A stretch of DNA of 43,984 nt from Defluviicoccus sp. (lineage in GTDB: Bacteria; Pseudomonadota; Alphaproteobacteria; MPNO01): NCBI GenBank assembly GCA_028821395.1, contig JAPPGP010000007.1:1-43984 (forward strand), read 5' to 3'. This document shows positions 1 to 8,811 of this stretch, piece by piece. The first letter of the stretch is position 1, and every line of letters begins with the position of its first letter. Below the pieces are notes generated by a model that was not told the origin of the DNA, did not search any database, and saw only the letters and a program-made list of their open reading frames with translations. The position numbers and the translations under genes are program-made.

Positions 1-20
1 GTGTGTTCCGGGTCGATGCG

Positions 21-2120
21 ATGCCACAAAGTATTGATAAACAGTCAAAAAGACCTAATGTCCACGGCGGAATTCGCATCGGCGTGGACGTGGGCGGCAC
101 CTTTACCGACGTGTTCTGGCTCGACCAGCGTAGCGGCCGGTACGGCATCGGCAAGGTACCGTCGGTCCGCGACGATATCGCGAAGGGCTTCCTGCGCGGC
201 ATCGAGGCGTCGGTGGACGATCCGGCAGAGATCGGCTCGGTGGTCCACGGTACCACGGTCGGCACCAATGCGCTGCTCGAGCGCAAGGCCGCGCGCACCG
301 GGCTGATCGCCACGCGCGGCTTCCGCGACGTGCTGGAGATGCGCCGGCGCGACCGGCCCAACACCTGGGGGCTGTGGGGCAGCTACCGGCCGGTGGTGAC
401 GCGCGACCTCGCCGTCGAGGTGGACGAGCGCACGCTTGCCGACGGGACGATCCGCAAGCCGGTCGATTCCGGCGAGGCGAGGCGGGCCGCGCAGACCCTG
501 CTTGAGCGCGGCTGCGAGGCGGTCGGCATCGTCTTCATCAACGCCTACGCCAACGACTTGAACGAGCGCGCCGCGCTGGAGGCGGTGCGCGCGGTCTGGC
601 CCAACGACCACGTCAACGCGTCCTCGCTGATCCTGCCCGAGATCCGCGAGTTCGAGCGCGCCTCGACCACGGCGCTCAATGTCTGCCTGCAGCCCGTCTT
701 CGGCGCCTATCTGGAGGGCGTCGAGGCCGGGTTCGCGGAGCGCGGGATCGATGCCGAGCTGCTGATCGTCCAGTCCAATGGCGGGGTGATGTCGGTCGAC
801 ACCGCGCGCTCTCTCCCGGTCCGGACGACCCTGTCGGGGCCGGCGGCGGGGGTGATCGCCGGCGCGCGCATCGCCGAGGCGGCGGGCTTCGCCAACGTGA
901 TCACCTGCGACATGGGCGGCACCAGCTTCGACGTGGCCCTGGTCGCCGACGGCAGGAGCGCCTATTGCGCCCAGGCGGCGATCGATTTCGGCCTCGTGGT
1001 GCGCACGCCGATGATCGAGATCACCACCATCGGCGCCGGCGGCGGCTCGATCGCCGCGGTCGACCGCGGCGGCTTCCTCGCCGTCGGCCCGCGATCGGCG
1101 GGCGCCGATCCGGGTCCCGCCTGCTACGGCCGCGGCAACGACCGCCCGACGGTGACCGACGCCAACCTTGCGCTCGGGCGCATCGACCCCGACCGCCCGA
1201 TCGGCGAGGGGCTCGGCCGGCTCGATGTCGGCGCCGCCCGGGCGGCCATCCGCGAGCATGTCGCCGCGCCGCTCGGGCTCGACGTGGCGCCGGCCGCCGA
1301 GGCGATCGTCAAGGTGGCGAATTCCAGCATGGCAGGCGCGATCCGGCTGGTCTCCATCGAGCGCGGCTACGACCCCAAGATCTTCGCCGCCATGCCGTTC
1401 GGCGGCGGCGGCGCGCTCCATGTCGGCGCGCTGATCCGCGATGTCGGGCTCGGCGCCGCGCTGATCCCGCGCTTCCCCGGCGTGACCAGCGCACTCGGCT
1501 GCGTCATCGCCGACATGCGCCACGACTTCGTGCACACCATCAACCGCCCGCTCGACGCGCTCGACGTGGCCGCGCTCGATGCCGAGATGGCGGAGACCGC
1601 CGAGCGCGGGCTCGCGCTGCTGCGGCGCTCAGGCGCGGGGCTGGAGCGCCTGGAGACCGCCTTCGAGCTCGACATGTCCTATATCGGCCAGACCCATACG
1701 GTTCCGGTTCCGCTGCCCGCGCGCCTCACGGGCGGCGCGACCGACGTGTCGCTCGCGATGATCCGGACCGCGTTCGAGACCGCCTACCGCAAGACCTACG
1801 GGCGCCTGCTGGAGGGGATCGGCGTGCGCCTGCTGTCGCTCAGGACGGCGGCGATCGGGGTGCGCCGCAAGCTCGACCTCGCCGCGCTCGCCCCGCCCCC
1901 CGGCGGCACGCCGGAGGCCGCGCTCAGGGGCTCGCGGCGCGTCTGGTGGGAGGGGGCGTGGCACGAGACGGCGGTCTACGACCGCCTCGCCCTTCCCGTC
2001 GGCATGACGGTGGAGGGCCCGGCGATCCTCGAACAGGACGACGCCACCGCCTTCATCGACCCCGGCCTCGCCGGCACCGTCGACCGCCTCGGCAATTTGA
2101 TCGTCAGGGCGGACGGTTAG
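21..2120 (+). CDS. Hydantoinase/oxoprolinase family protein, HyuA-like subunit
   Basis: The protein belongs to the N-methylhydantoinase A/5-oxoprolinase family, which performs ATP-dependent hydrolysis of cyclic amides, usually with a HyuB-type partner. About 15 residues in, it carries the actin/acetate-kinase-fold phosphate motif VDVGGTFTDV. Mid-protein glycine-rich motifs (CDMGGTSFDV, TIGAGGGSIA and PFGGGGALH) complete the family pattern. The length of about 699 residues is normal for HyuA, so it looks complete. The first ATG in frame is at 21; a GTG lies at 3, and an upstream start outside the window cannot be excluded. No HyuB gene follows, so a partner would have to be upstream or elsewhere. 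The substrate is unknown. Acetone carboxylase beta and acetophenone carboxylase subunits share this fold and remain alternatives. Confidence 0.85.
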   Translation: MPQSIDKQSKRPNVHGGIRIGVDVGGTFTDVFWLDQRSGRYGIGKVPSVRDDIAKGFLRGIEASVDDPAEIGSVVHGTTVGTNALLERKAARTGLIATRGFRDVLEMRRRDRPNTWGLWGSYRPVVTRDLAVEVDERTLADGTIRKPVDSGEARRAAQTLLERGCEAVGIVFINAYANDLNERAALEAVRAVWPNDHVNASSLILPEIREFERASTTALNVCLQPVFGAYLEGVEAGFAERGIDAELLIVQSNGGVMSVDTARSLPVRTTLSGPAAGVIAGARIAEAAGFANVITCDMGGTSFDVALVADGRSAYCAQAAIDFGLVVRTPMIEITTIGAGGGSIAAVDRGGFLAVGPRSAGADPGPACYGRGNDRPTVTDANLALGRIDPDRPIGEGLGRLDVGAARAAIREHVAAPLGLDVAPAAEAIVKVANSSMAGAIRLVSIERGYDPKIFAAMPFGGGGALHVGALIRDVGLGAALIPRFPGVTSALGCVIADMRHDFVHTINRPLDALDVAALDAEMAETAERGLALLRRSGAGLERLETAFELDMSYIGQTHTVPVPLPARLTGGATDVSLAMIRTAFETAYRKTYGRLLEGIGVRLLSLRTAAIGVRRKLDLAALAPPPGGTPEAALRGSRRVWWEGAWHETAVYDRLALPVGMTVEGPAILEQDDATAFIDPGLAGTVDRLGNLIVRADG

Positions 2121-2340
2121 CCGGCGTTTCCCGGCGATGGCCTCCCCCGGCATGCCACCCCCCGTCATGCCCAGACTGTGATCCGGGGCAAGTCCGGCCA
2201 TGACGTGGTTGGGCGTGACCATGTCGGTGGGGGCAATAGGAGGGCGAATGGCGGCGCGCGCCGCGTCACCGGGAGCCGCTTGCGCGCGCGACGGATACCC
2301 ACTACGACCCGGCGACCCGCCTCCAACGCAGGAGAAACGC
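2121..2340. other. Intergenic stretch with a palindromic repeat-like element
   Basis: About 220 bases separate the hydantoinase gene and the cupin gene. I see no convincing gene here. The stretch contains an inverted-end element at 2163-2205 and, just before the cupin start, the ribosome binding site AGGAGA at about 2330-2335. Confidence 0.5.
2163..2205. repeat. Palindromic intergenic element, single copy in the window
   Basis: The ends CGTCATG (2163-2169) and CATGACG (2199-2205) are perfect inverted repeats around a core with GATCCGGGG and AAGTCCGG. This resembles the short dispersed palindromes common between genes in alphaproteobacterial genomes. Only one copy is visible, so calling it a repeat is inference. 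Confidence 0.4.
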
Positions 2341-2823
2341 ATGGCAGACGAGCTTCGGGCCCCCGCCCTCGACCCCGCGACCGTGAAGGGGGAGGAGCGC
2401 CAGCCCTACCCGGCGCCCTGGGACACGGCGCTGACCGGCAAGTTCCGCAAGGTGCTGGGCGATGCGCTGGGGCTCACCCAGATCGGCGTCAACCTCACCC
2501 GTCTCGCGCCCGGGGCGATCTCGGCGCTGCGCCACTGGCATACCGGCGAGGACGAGTTCGTCTTCGTCGTCTCCGGCGAGCCGACGCTGGTCTGCGATTC
2601 CGGCGAACAGCGTCTCGGACCCGGCCATGTGGCGGGCTTTCCCGCCGGCAGCGGGGACGGGCACCGGCTGGAGAACCGCACCGGGGACGATGTCGAGTTC
2701 CTCGAAATCGGCACGCGCGCGACCGCCGACCGCGTGCACTACACCGAGGACGACTTGATCCTCGACAAGACGGTCGCCGCCCCGGCGAGGCGGTTCACCC
2801 GGCGCGACGGCACCCCCTATTGA
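2341..2823 (+). CDS. Cupin domain protein
   Basis: This is a small single-domain cupin of 160 residues. The two cupin motifs are visible: the first around residues 55-80 (RHWHTGEDEFVFVVSG, with metal-ligand-type His-x-His and Glu) and the second around residues 97-115 (GPGHVAGFPAGSGDGHRLEN). Proteins of this size act as metal-dependent isomerases, dioxygenases or sensors, and the substrate cannot be read from the sequence. The start is set by a good ribosome binding site, AGGAGA, 6 bases before ATG 2341; the open frame runs further upstream without such a signal. It sits between a hydantoinase and a DMT exporter and may share a transcript with the exporter 22 bases downstream. Confidence 0.8.
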   Translation: MADELRAPALDPATVKGEERQPYPAPWDTALTGKFRKVLGDALGLTQIGVNLTRLAPGAISALRHWHTGEDEFVFVVSGEPTLVCDSGEQRLGPGHVAGFPAGSGDGHRLENRTGDDVEFLEIGTRATADRVHYTEDDLILDKTVAAPARRFTRRDGTPY

Positions 2824-2845
2824 CCGCGCGCCGCCGGGTGCCGGC

Positions 2846-3757
2846 TTGAGCGCGCCGGCGAACCCCCGGCACCCGCCGCTGGGGCCCGGGGCCGCATACG
2901 CACTGCTGGCGTTCTGCCTGCCGGTCTGGGGGGTCAACTGGCCGGTGCTGAAGATCGCGCTCGGCTCGATCCCGCCGGTCTGGCTGAGCTGCGTCCGCAT
3001 GGGCTCGACCGCGCTCTGCCTGTTCGCCGCGCTCGCCGTGCTCGGCCGGCTCCGCCTGCCGGGGCGGCACGACATGCCGGCGGTGGTCTCCATCGGGGTG
3101 CTGATGATGGGCATCTATCCGGCGATGACGGTCATGGGGCTCGAATTCGCCGAGGCCGGAAGGGCGTCGCTGCTCTCCTTCATCACCCCGCTCTGGGTGA
3201 CGCCGGCGGCGATCCTGCTGTTCGGCGAGCGCCTGACCCGGCTCAAGGCGGCGGGGCTCGCGCTCGGCCTCGGCGGGCTCGGCGTGATGTTCAACCCGAT
3301 CGGCTTCGACTGGTCGGACGGCGATGTGGTCTACGGCAATCTGCTGCTGGTCGCCTCGTCGGTGGTCTGGGCGATCCCCATCCTGCACATGCGGCGCCAT
3401 GTCTGGCGGCTCAGCCCGTTCCAGCTCGCCCCCTGGCAGCTCCTCGCGGCGGCGCTGGTGGCGGCGCCGCTCGCCCTCGTCGTCGAGGCGGGCGAGACCG
3501 TGCGCTGGTCGGAAACCCTGTTCTGGCTGCTGCTCTACTCCGGCCCGCTGGCGACCGCGCTCACCATCCTCGGCGCCGTCGCCATCGCCCGCTCGCTGCC
3601 GGCGATCACCGCCTCGCTCCTGTTTCTCGCGACGCCGGTGGCGGGGATGCTCGGGGGGGCCGCGATCCTCGGCGAGGCGCTCACCGTCACCAACCTCGCC
3701 GGCCTCGCCCTGATCGTCGCCGGCCTCGCCGCCGTCGCGCTCGGCGACGCGCGGTGA
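2846..3757 (+). CDS. EamA family (DMT superfamily) membrane transporter
   Basis: The protein has 303 residues and about ten hydrophobic helices arranged as two EamA repeats, the standard layout of drug/metabolite exporters. The second repeat is clear near residues 225-300, including ATPVAGMLGGAAILGEAL, the usual proline- and glycine-rich helix followed by the conserved Gly-Glu. It sits in the inner membrane and probably exports a metabolite; the substrate is unknown. The only start in frame that keeps the first helix is TTG 2846, directly after the cupin gene, with no strong ribosome binding site, so translation may be coupled or weak. The ORF ends at 3757, about 30 bases before the converging hicA remnant. 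Confidence 0.85.
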   Translation: MSAPANPRHPPLGPGAAYALLAFCLPVWGVNWPVLKIALGSIPPVWLSCVRMGSTALCLFAALAVLGRLRLPGRHDMPAVVSIGVLMMGIYPAMTVMGLEFAEAGRASLLSFITPLWVTPAAILLFGERLTRLKAAGLALGLGGLGVMFNPIGFDWSDGDVVYGNLLLVASSVVWAIPILHMRRHVWRLSPFQLAPWQLLAAALVAAPLALVVEAGETVRWSETLFWLLLYSGPLATALTILGAVAIARSLPAITASLLFLATPVAGMLGGAAILGEALTVTNLAGLALIVAGLAAVALGDAR

Positions 3758-3784
3758 GGTCCGAGATGCCGCCGGATCAGCCGA

Positions 3785-3981
3785 TCACACCTTTTCGTCC
3801 AGCCCGGCCTGACCGAGAACGGCGTTGACGGTGTGTCGGCTCCTGATCTTGCTCGGAACCGTGATGGTTAACCGGGATTGTCCGGGTGCTGCCATTGCTC
3901 GTGGCTGGATCGGCCCTGACGCACTTTCGCCCAACCGGCCTGTTTCAGGAGACGTTTGATCCTACGCTCATACGTGGCCAC
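3785..3981 (-). pseudogene. hicA: Frameshifted hicA toxin gene
   Basis: Read on the minus strand from GTG 3981, the frame encodes a HicA-type start, with KRLLKQAGWAKVRQGRSSHE followed by QHPDNPG, then meets TAA at 3868-3870. The next frame continues as an uninterrupted HicA C-terminal half, TITVPSKIRSRHTVNAVLGQ then AGLDEKV, ending at TGA 3785-3787. The two halves join at the normal place in the dsRNA-binding-like fold if one base is restored near 3868-3872. The catalytic histidine (SSHE) is present in the first half. HicA is an mRNA-cleaving toxin. It starts 12 bases after hicB, the usual operon. The toxin is most likely dead, unless a sequencing error or ribosomal frameshift is involved. 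Confidence 0.75.
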
Positions 3982-3993
3982 GGACGAATCCTG

Positions 3994-4308
3994 TCAGGCG
4001 TAGGAGAGGCCCGGTTCTTCCTCGACCACATAGCGGGGCCTCGGAGCGGAGGACGACTGGACGCGGCGGCGTGAAGCCTCGGACCCGGACTTGGATGGAG
4101 CCCGCACGCGCACCAAAACCTGCACGTCGGCATCCTTCGGCACGCCCAGATTGTGTTCGATGAGTTGCGGGACCATCTCCATGACGGCCTCCAGCAATCC
4201 GCCAAGGCTCTCGGACTCCAGGGTCAGACCGGGGATGTCCTCGCTTGTCCCAACATACGCACCCGACTCCTCGCACTGGAACACCTGGACACTGTACGAG
4301 TTTTCCAT
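3994..4308 (-). CDS. hicB: HicB-like antitoxin, DUF1902 domain
   Basis: This 104-residue protein has the DUF1902/HicB partial RNase-H-like fold: a beta strand near the start (YSVQVFQCEESGAYVGTS), the conserved DIPGLTLESESL, and a helix with LIEHNLGV. It would bind and neutralise the HicA toxin encoded just downstream. The C-terminal 25 residues are basic and serine-rich and lack an obvious ribbon-helix-helix domain, so DNA binding is unproven. The start ATG 4308 is preceded by GGAAGG. Because hicA is frameshifted, this antitoxin appears to be an orphan. The pair lies on the opposite strand to the flanking metabolic genes, which suggests separate insertion. Confidence 0.75.
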   Translation of the reverse strand: MENSYSVQVFQCEESGAYVGTSEDIPGLTLESESLGGLLEAVMEMVPQLIEHNLGVPKDADVQVLVRVRAPSKSGSEASRRRVQSSSAPRPRYVVEEEPGLSYA

Positions 4309-4538
4309 CGCCTTCCGCTCCAGCCCACGGTTGGGCGGGCAATACCACTTTTTCTCCTTGCGGGCCGCGCGTGGTGGCGCGGCTCCCCGCTGCGCAGGGA
4401 TCGAATTTCGGAGCCCGTCCGCAGCCTGTCAAGCGGTCAAACGTCAAGCCGACCCGCCACCGACCCGCCACCGCGGCTTGCCGCGAGGCGGGCGAGATGC
4501 GAGGCTCGGCGCCGCGACGCAATCGGATGGAGCTTCGA

Positions 4539-5261
4539 ATGTACGGTTGGCGCGCCCGCATCGGCATGCTGCTGCCCTCGGTCAACTCGGCCGCCGAGCC
4601 GCTGGTCCAAGCGATGACGCCCGACGGCGTCTCGGTCCACACCACCAGGCTCCGGCTCGCCGGCTCCACGGAGGACGACATTTTGGGCATGGTCGAGGGC
4701 GTGGAAGAGGGGGCGAGCCTGCTCGCTGACGCCGAGGTCGACCTGATCGTCTTTCACTGCACCGCGGCGTCGATGTTCAGGCCGGGTTTCGACGACGACA
4801 TCATCGCGCGCATCGAGGACAGGACCGCGACGCCCGCGACCTCGACCTCGAAGGCGGTGATGGACGCCTTCGACACGCTCGGCGTCAGGCGCATTGCGCT
4901 CACCACCCCCTATACCCAGGAGACCAACGACCGCGAAATCGCCTATCTGGAGAGCCACCAGATCTCGGTGCTCAGCGAGAGCGGGATGGGGATCACGGGC
5001 AGCGGCACCGCGATGATCGCCGTCGAGCCCGGCGAATGGTACCGCCGGGTGAAGCGCCAGCGGGACGAGGCGGCGGACGCCTATTTCATCTCCTGCACGG
5101 CGATCCGCGCCGCCGAGGCGATCGAGCCGCTGGAGCGCGACCTCGACAAGCCCGTGGTGACCAGCAACCAGGCAATGGTCTGGCACAGCCTGAAGCGGCT
5201 CGACATCCACGACCCGGTGCCGGGCTATGGGAGGCTGTTGGACACGCTCGGCCGCGCCTGA
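4539..5261 (+). CDS. Maleate isomerase/Asp-Glu racemase family enzyme
   Basis: The family includes maleate cis-trans isomerase (NicE/MaiA) and arylmalonate decarboxylase, cofactor-free enzymes with two opposed catalytic cysteines. Both are visible: FHCTAAS near residue 73 and ISCTAIR near residue 185, each ending a Rossmann-like beta strand. The N-terminal MLLPSVN segment is the usual substrate carboxylate-binding loop. The length is 240 residues, normal for the family. ATG 4539 is chosen because GGAG lies 6 bases upstream; ATG 4527 would add four residues. In maleate pathways the product is fumarate. The neighbouring flavin and molybdenum hydroxylase genes fit a pyridine or nicotinate-type route, but arylmalonate chemistry is also possible. 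Confidence 0.8.
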   Translation: MYGWRARIGMLLPSVNSAAEPLVQAMTPDGVSVHTTRLRLAGSTEDDILGMVEGVEEGASLLADAEVDLIVFHCTAASMFRPGFDDDIIARIEDRTATPATSTSKAVMDAFDTLGVRRIALTTPYTQETNDREIAYLESHQISVLSESGMGITGSGTAMIAVEPGEWYRRVKRQRDEAADAYFISCTAIRAAEAIEPLERDLDKPVVTSNQAMVWHSLKRLDIHDPVPGYGRLLDTLGRA

Positions 5262-5288
5262 GCCTGGCCCGCATTTCCTGCCAGGCGC

Positions 5289-6911
5289 ATGAACAAGTAC
5301 CGCGAGCTCTGCCCGGCGGACGCGCGCCCCGACCTTCGCTTCGACCTCGCCGGGATGGACTACCCGGCGCGCATGAACGTGGCCGAGATTCTGCTCGAAG
5401 GAGCGCTGGGGTCGGGCTGGGGCGGGCGCATCGCCTATTACCACCGCGACGAGGCGATCGACTATCGTGCGCTCCGCGCCCGGGTCCTGCGCCACGCGGC
5501 GGCGCTCCGCGCGCTCGGGGTGGCGCCCGGGGACCGCGTCGTGGTGCGCATCGCGGACACGCCTGTGCTGGTCTACGTGCTGCTGGCGGCGCATGCCATC
5601 GGCGCGGTGCCGATCCCGACCTATGTCCAGCTCCGCGCCGACGACCTCGCTTTTCGCATCGAAGATTCCGGGGCGCGGTTCGCTCTCGCGAGCGCCGAGC
5701 TGCTCGACGAGATGGCGGCGGCGGTCGCGGCGGCACCCGCCGTCACCCTGGCGATCGCCGACGGCGGCACGGACAGGACCCTGCCGTCGTTGCCGGCGTT
5801 GTTGCCGGAGGAAGAGCCCGCGCCCGCCTATTTCGACAGCCATGCGGAAGATCTCACCCTGATCGTCTACACCTCGGGCTCGACCGGGCGGCCCAAGGGG
5901 GCCTGCCACTGCCACCGCGACCTGATCGCGTCGGCCGATTCGTATTGGAAGCACTGCATCGGCCCGACCGAGGACGACGTGATCGGCGGCCCGCCCTCGA
6001 TCCCGTTCTCGCTGGGCTACGGGCTGTTCGTGATCTTCCCCGCCCGCTTCGGCTCGGCCGCCGTGCTGGAGCCCGACAAGTCGGTCGAGGCATCGCTCGC
6101 CGCGATCGAACGCCGCGGCGTCACCGTGTTCGCGGCGGTCGTGTCCTACTGCCGGATGATGGCGGCGGGGCTCGACCGCGGCCGGATCGCGAGCCTCAGG
6201 CGCGCCATGACCGGCGGCGAGCCGCTCTCGCCGGAGACCGAGACGCTGTGGCGCGAGGCCAGCGGGACGGTGCTGGAGCAGTTCATCGGCACCACCGAGC
6301 TGTTCCACTGCTTCGTCACCGCGAGCGAGCCGGGCCGGACCGCGCGGTCCGGCACCATGGGCCGCGCCTCGCCGGGCTACGAGGTGGCGGTGCTGGATGC
6401 GGACACCCTCGCCCCGGTGGCGGACGGCGAGCGCGGGCTGCTGGCGGTCAAAGGCTGCACCGGCACTGTCTACTGGCGGAACGAGGAGCGCCAGCGCGCG
6501 CTGGTGCGGGATGGCTGGAACGTCTTTCCCGACGTGGTCACGCGGGATTCGGAGGGCCGGTTCCGCTATGTCGCGCGGCACGACGACATGATCGTCTCGG
6601 CCGGCCACAACATCTCCCCGGTCGAGGTCGAGACGGCGCTGCTCGGCCACGCGGCGGTGCTCGACTGCGCCTGCGTGCCGGCGCCCGATCCCGCCGGCCT
6701 GCGCGACGCCATCGTCAAGGCGTATGTCGTCGCCGCGCCGGGCTTTGCCGCGGGCGGGGCGCTCGCCCGGGCGCTCCAGGCGCATTTCAAGGCGACCGCC
6801 CCGCCCTACATGTACCCCCGCGCCATCGCCTTCCTCGACGCGCTCCCCAAGACTCCGAACGGCAAGGTGCTGCGCTCGGAGCTGCGCGCCCGCGCGGCGT
6901 CCGGCGGATAG
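5289..6911 (+). CDS. AMP-dependent acyl/aryl-CoA ligase (benzoate-CoA ligase-like)
   Basis: This ANL-superfamily adenylating enzyme has 540 residues. It activates a carboxylic acid with ATP and joins it to CoA in the cytoplasm. The P-loop-like A3 motif YTSGSTGRPKG is near residue 200, the A5 motif GTTELFHCF near 335, the A7/A8 region with RFRYVARHDDMI and the hinge near 430, and the A10 motif PKTPNGKVLRSEL near 525 with the catalytic lysine. The overall order and the GGPPSIPFSLGYGL region resemble benzoate/2-aminobenzoate-CoA ligases. It lies 27 bases after the maleate isomerase-like gene, consistent with one operon. The true acid substrate is not known. Confidence 0.85.
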   Translation: MNKYRELCPADARPDLRFDLAGMDYPARMNVAEILLEGALGSGWGGRIAYYHRDEAIDYRALRARVLRHAAALRALGVAPGDRVVVRIADTPVLVYVLLAAHAIGAVPIPTYVQLRADDLAFRIEDSGARFALASAELLDEMAAAVAAAPAVTLAIADGGTDRTLPSLPALLPEEEPAPAYFDSHAEDLTLIVYTSGSTGRPKGACHCHRDLIASADSYWKHCIGPTEDDVIGGPPSIPFSLGYGLFVIFPARFGSAAVLEPDKSVEASLAAIERRGVTVFAAVVSYCRMMAAGLDRGRIASLRRAMTGGEPLSPETETLWREASGTVLEQFIGTTELFHCFVTASEPGRTARSGTMGRASPGYEVAVLDADTLAPVADGERGLLAVKGCTGTVYWRNEERQRALVRDGWNVFPDVVTRDSEGRFRYVARHDDMIVSAGHNISPVEVETALLGHAAVLDCACVPAPDPAGLRDAIVKAYVVAAPGFAAGGALARALQAHFKATAPPYMYPRAIAFLDALPKTPNGKVLRSELRARAASGG

Positions 6912-6917
6912 CGCGGC

Positions 6918-8081
6918 CTACCCCGCCGGGACGCCGCAATCGGGCGTCCAGCCGAGCGGCACATGGGTCGCGGTGCGCAGGCGCTGCCGCTCGATCCAGC
7001 GGTTCCTGTGGGCGAAATCGTAGAACCGGGCGCGCAGCCAGGGCGGCCAGCTTCCCGGCCAGCCGTAGACGGTCGAGATGCGCTGGGTGTGCTCGGTGAG
7101 CGGGCGCTCGCTGCGCTCCCATTCGGCGAGCCCGGCCTCGATGTCGCGCTGCCGGTCGAGATGCACCGCGAGCGCGAGCCCGTTCATCATCCCGCAGCCG
7201 CCGCCCTGGCCGAGATTGGGGGCCATGGCGTGCGCCGCATCGCCGATCATCGCGACCCGCCCGCTCGACCAGCGCTTGAGCCGGACGACGACGAACGGGT
7301 CCCACCGCCCGCGCCCGCCGATCCGCGGAAACAGCTCGGCGAGATGCGGGAAGCTCCGGGTCCAGAGGTCGACATCGACGGGGATGCGCTGGGCGTTTCT
7401 GTCGGTCAGCGGGCAGAGCAGGGCGAGATAGACCGCCTGGTCGGAGACCGGGGTGTAAAGCAGCCGGCGCCTTCCCGACCAGTACTCGATATAGCTCTGC
7501 GTCTCGGGGGCGCGGCGCTCGTCCGCGGTGCGCGGCACCAGCAGGCGGATCGCGCCGTCCGGCAGCCGCCGGAACGAGCGCATGAGGGCGAGCGAGTCGC
7601 GGACGGCTGAGCCCACCCCGTCGGCGCCGATCACCAAATCCGCCGCGAGCCGCCGCCCGTCGGCGAGCACCAGCACGCCGTCGGGCTCGGCGCCGGCGAC
7701 CTCGGAGGCGGTGACGATCTCGGCGCCCGCCCGCCTCGCCGCCGCCGCCAGCGCGTCGATGCAGTTCTGGCGGACGATCGAGAACATGCGCATCGGCCCG
7801 TCGGCCGGCCACTCGATGCGCGCGATGGTGTTGTTGGCGTCGTCGCGCATCTCGCGCGCGCGGCCCGGGAAGGCGCCTTGCGTGGCGGCCTCGTAGGCGC
7901 CCACCGCCTCGAACACCTTGAGCCCGTTCTCGTAGATGTAGATGCCCGCGCCGGCGGTGCGCAGCCGATCCGCCGCCTCGTGGACGCGGACGCTCCAGCC
8001 GCGCCGGGCGAAGGCCGCGGCGGCGGTCAGCCCGGCGAACCCGGCGCCGGCGATCTCCACATGCCGCCGCGCCGCCACCAT
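6918..8081 (-). CDS. FAD-dependent aromatic-ring monooxygenase
   Basis: This 387-residue group A flavoprotein monooxygenase uses NAD(P)H and O2 to hydroxylate or open aromatic rings. The FAD-binding GAGFAG fingerprint is near residues 11-16, the second flavin/NAD(P)H motif GADGVGSAVRDSL near 152, and the GDAAHAMAPNLGQGG motif near 285. The segment GAGIYIYENGLKVFEAVGA and the DGAIRLLVPR segment remind me strongly of 2-methyl-3-hydroxypyridine-5-carboxylate oxygenase and 6-hydroxynicotinate 3-monooxygenase rather than of salicylate hydroxylase. That is recall, not an alignment. It begins 12 bases after the hydrolase stop, so it is the last gene of a three-gene minus-strand operon. Confidence 0.82.
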   Translation of the reverse strand: MVAARRHVEIAGAGFAGLTAAAAFARRGWSVRVHEAADRLRTAGAGIYIYENGLKVFEAVGAYEAATQGAFPGRAREMRDDANNTIARIEWPADGPMRMFSIVRQNCIDALAAAARRAGAEIVTASEVAGAEPDGVLVLADGRRLAADLVIGADGVGSAVRDSLALMRSFRRLPDGAIRLLVPRTADERRAPETQSYIEYWSGRRRLLYTPVSDQAVYLALLCPLTDRNAQRIPVDVDLWTRSFPHLAELFPRIGGRGRWDPFVVVRLKRWSSGRVAMIGDAAHAMAPNLGQGGGCGMMNGLALAVHLDRQRDIEAGLAEWERSERPLTEHTQRISTVYGWPGSWPPWLRARFYDFAHRNRWIERQRLRTATHVPLGWTPDCGVPAG

Positions 8082-8093
8082 CGCCGCGCCCGG

Positions 8094-8801
8094 TCAGGCG
8101 GAAGGCGCCAGGGTCCGCCTGAAGAAGTCGAGCAGCTTGGCCTGCGCGTCGCGCGACTGCTCTTCCCGGTAGTTGGGGCCGAGGAAGTTCTGGAACGCAT
8201 GCCCCGCGCCGTCGTAGGCGTGGAAGACGTGGTCGATTCCGTGCTCGGTCATCGCCGCGCCGATCTTCGCCACGTCGTCCGGCGAGGGGTTCTCGTCCTC
8301 GTTGCCGAAGAAGCCGATGACCGGGCAGCCGATCCCGCCGACGCGCTCGATCGGCGCCGGGTTGCCCTCGCCCCACGGCTTGAAGATGTTGCCGCCGTAG
8401 AAGATGCCGCAGGCGGTAAAGGCGCGGTTGGTCGAGGCGCCGATGAACGCCGAGCGCCCGCCCATGCAGTGGCCGACGATGCCGAGCGCGCCGTCGCGCC
8501 GGTCGGCGCGGCCCAAGAGATAGTCCGCCGTCGCGTCGATGTCGGCGACGATCTCCCTGTCGTCCAGCGCGCCCATCGACTGCGTCGTGTCCTCCCCCGC
8601 CGGGCGCCGGTGGTAGAACGCGGGCGCCGCGGCGATATAGCCCTCGGCCGCGAGCCCCTCGACGAACTTCCGGGTGAAGTCGTCGAGCGCGCCCCGGTGA
8701 TGGGTGACCACCACGCCGGCATGCGGGCCCGGCGTCGCCGGTGCGTCGACATAGACCTCCATCGAGCTGCCGCCGACGGTCAGAAATTCGGTGTGCGCCA
8801 T
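8094..8801 (-). CDS. Dienelactone hydrolase family protein
   Basis: This 235-residue alpha/beta hydrolase has the dienelactone hydrolase layout. The nucleophile elbow GHCMGG carries the family's cysteine in place of serine (about residue 118); the acid is in FFGNEDENPSPDD (about 175) and the histidine in DGAGHAF (about 207). Family members open lactones formed after ring cleavage; others act on related esters. The start ATG 8801 is supported by the ribosome binding site AGGAGG 7 bases upstream, although the open frame extends further. It lies between the oxygenase and monooxygenase genes in a tight operon, which supports a late step in ring-cleavage metabolism. The actual substrate is not determined. 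Confidence 0.85.
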   Translation of the reverse strand: MAHTEFLTVGGSSMEVYVDAPATPGPHAGVVVTHHRGALDDFTRKFVEGLAAEGYIAAAPAFYHRRPAGEDTTQSMGALDDREIVADIDATADYLLGRADRRDGALGIVGHCMGGRSAFIGASTNRAFTACGIFYGGNIFKPWGEGNPAPIERVGGIGCPVIGFFGNEDENPSPDDVAKIGAAMTEHGIDHVFHAYDGAGHAFQNFLGPNYREEQSRDAQAKLLDFFRRTLAPSA

Positions 8802-8811
8802 GCTTCGCCTC

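Noticed and set aside
4437..6785. Long minus-strand frame opposite the racemase and CoA ligase genes
   Set aside because: No motifs or hydrophobic core; both plus-strand genes have intact catalytic motifs.
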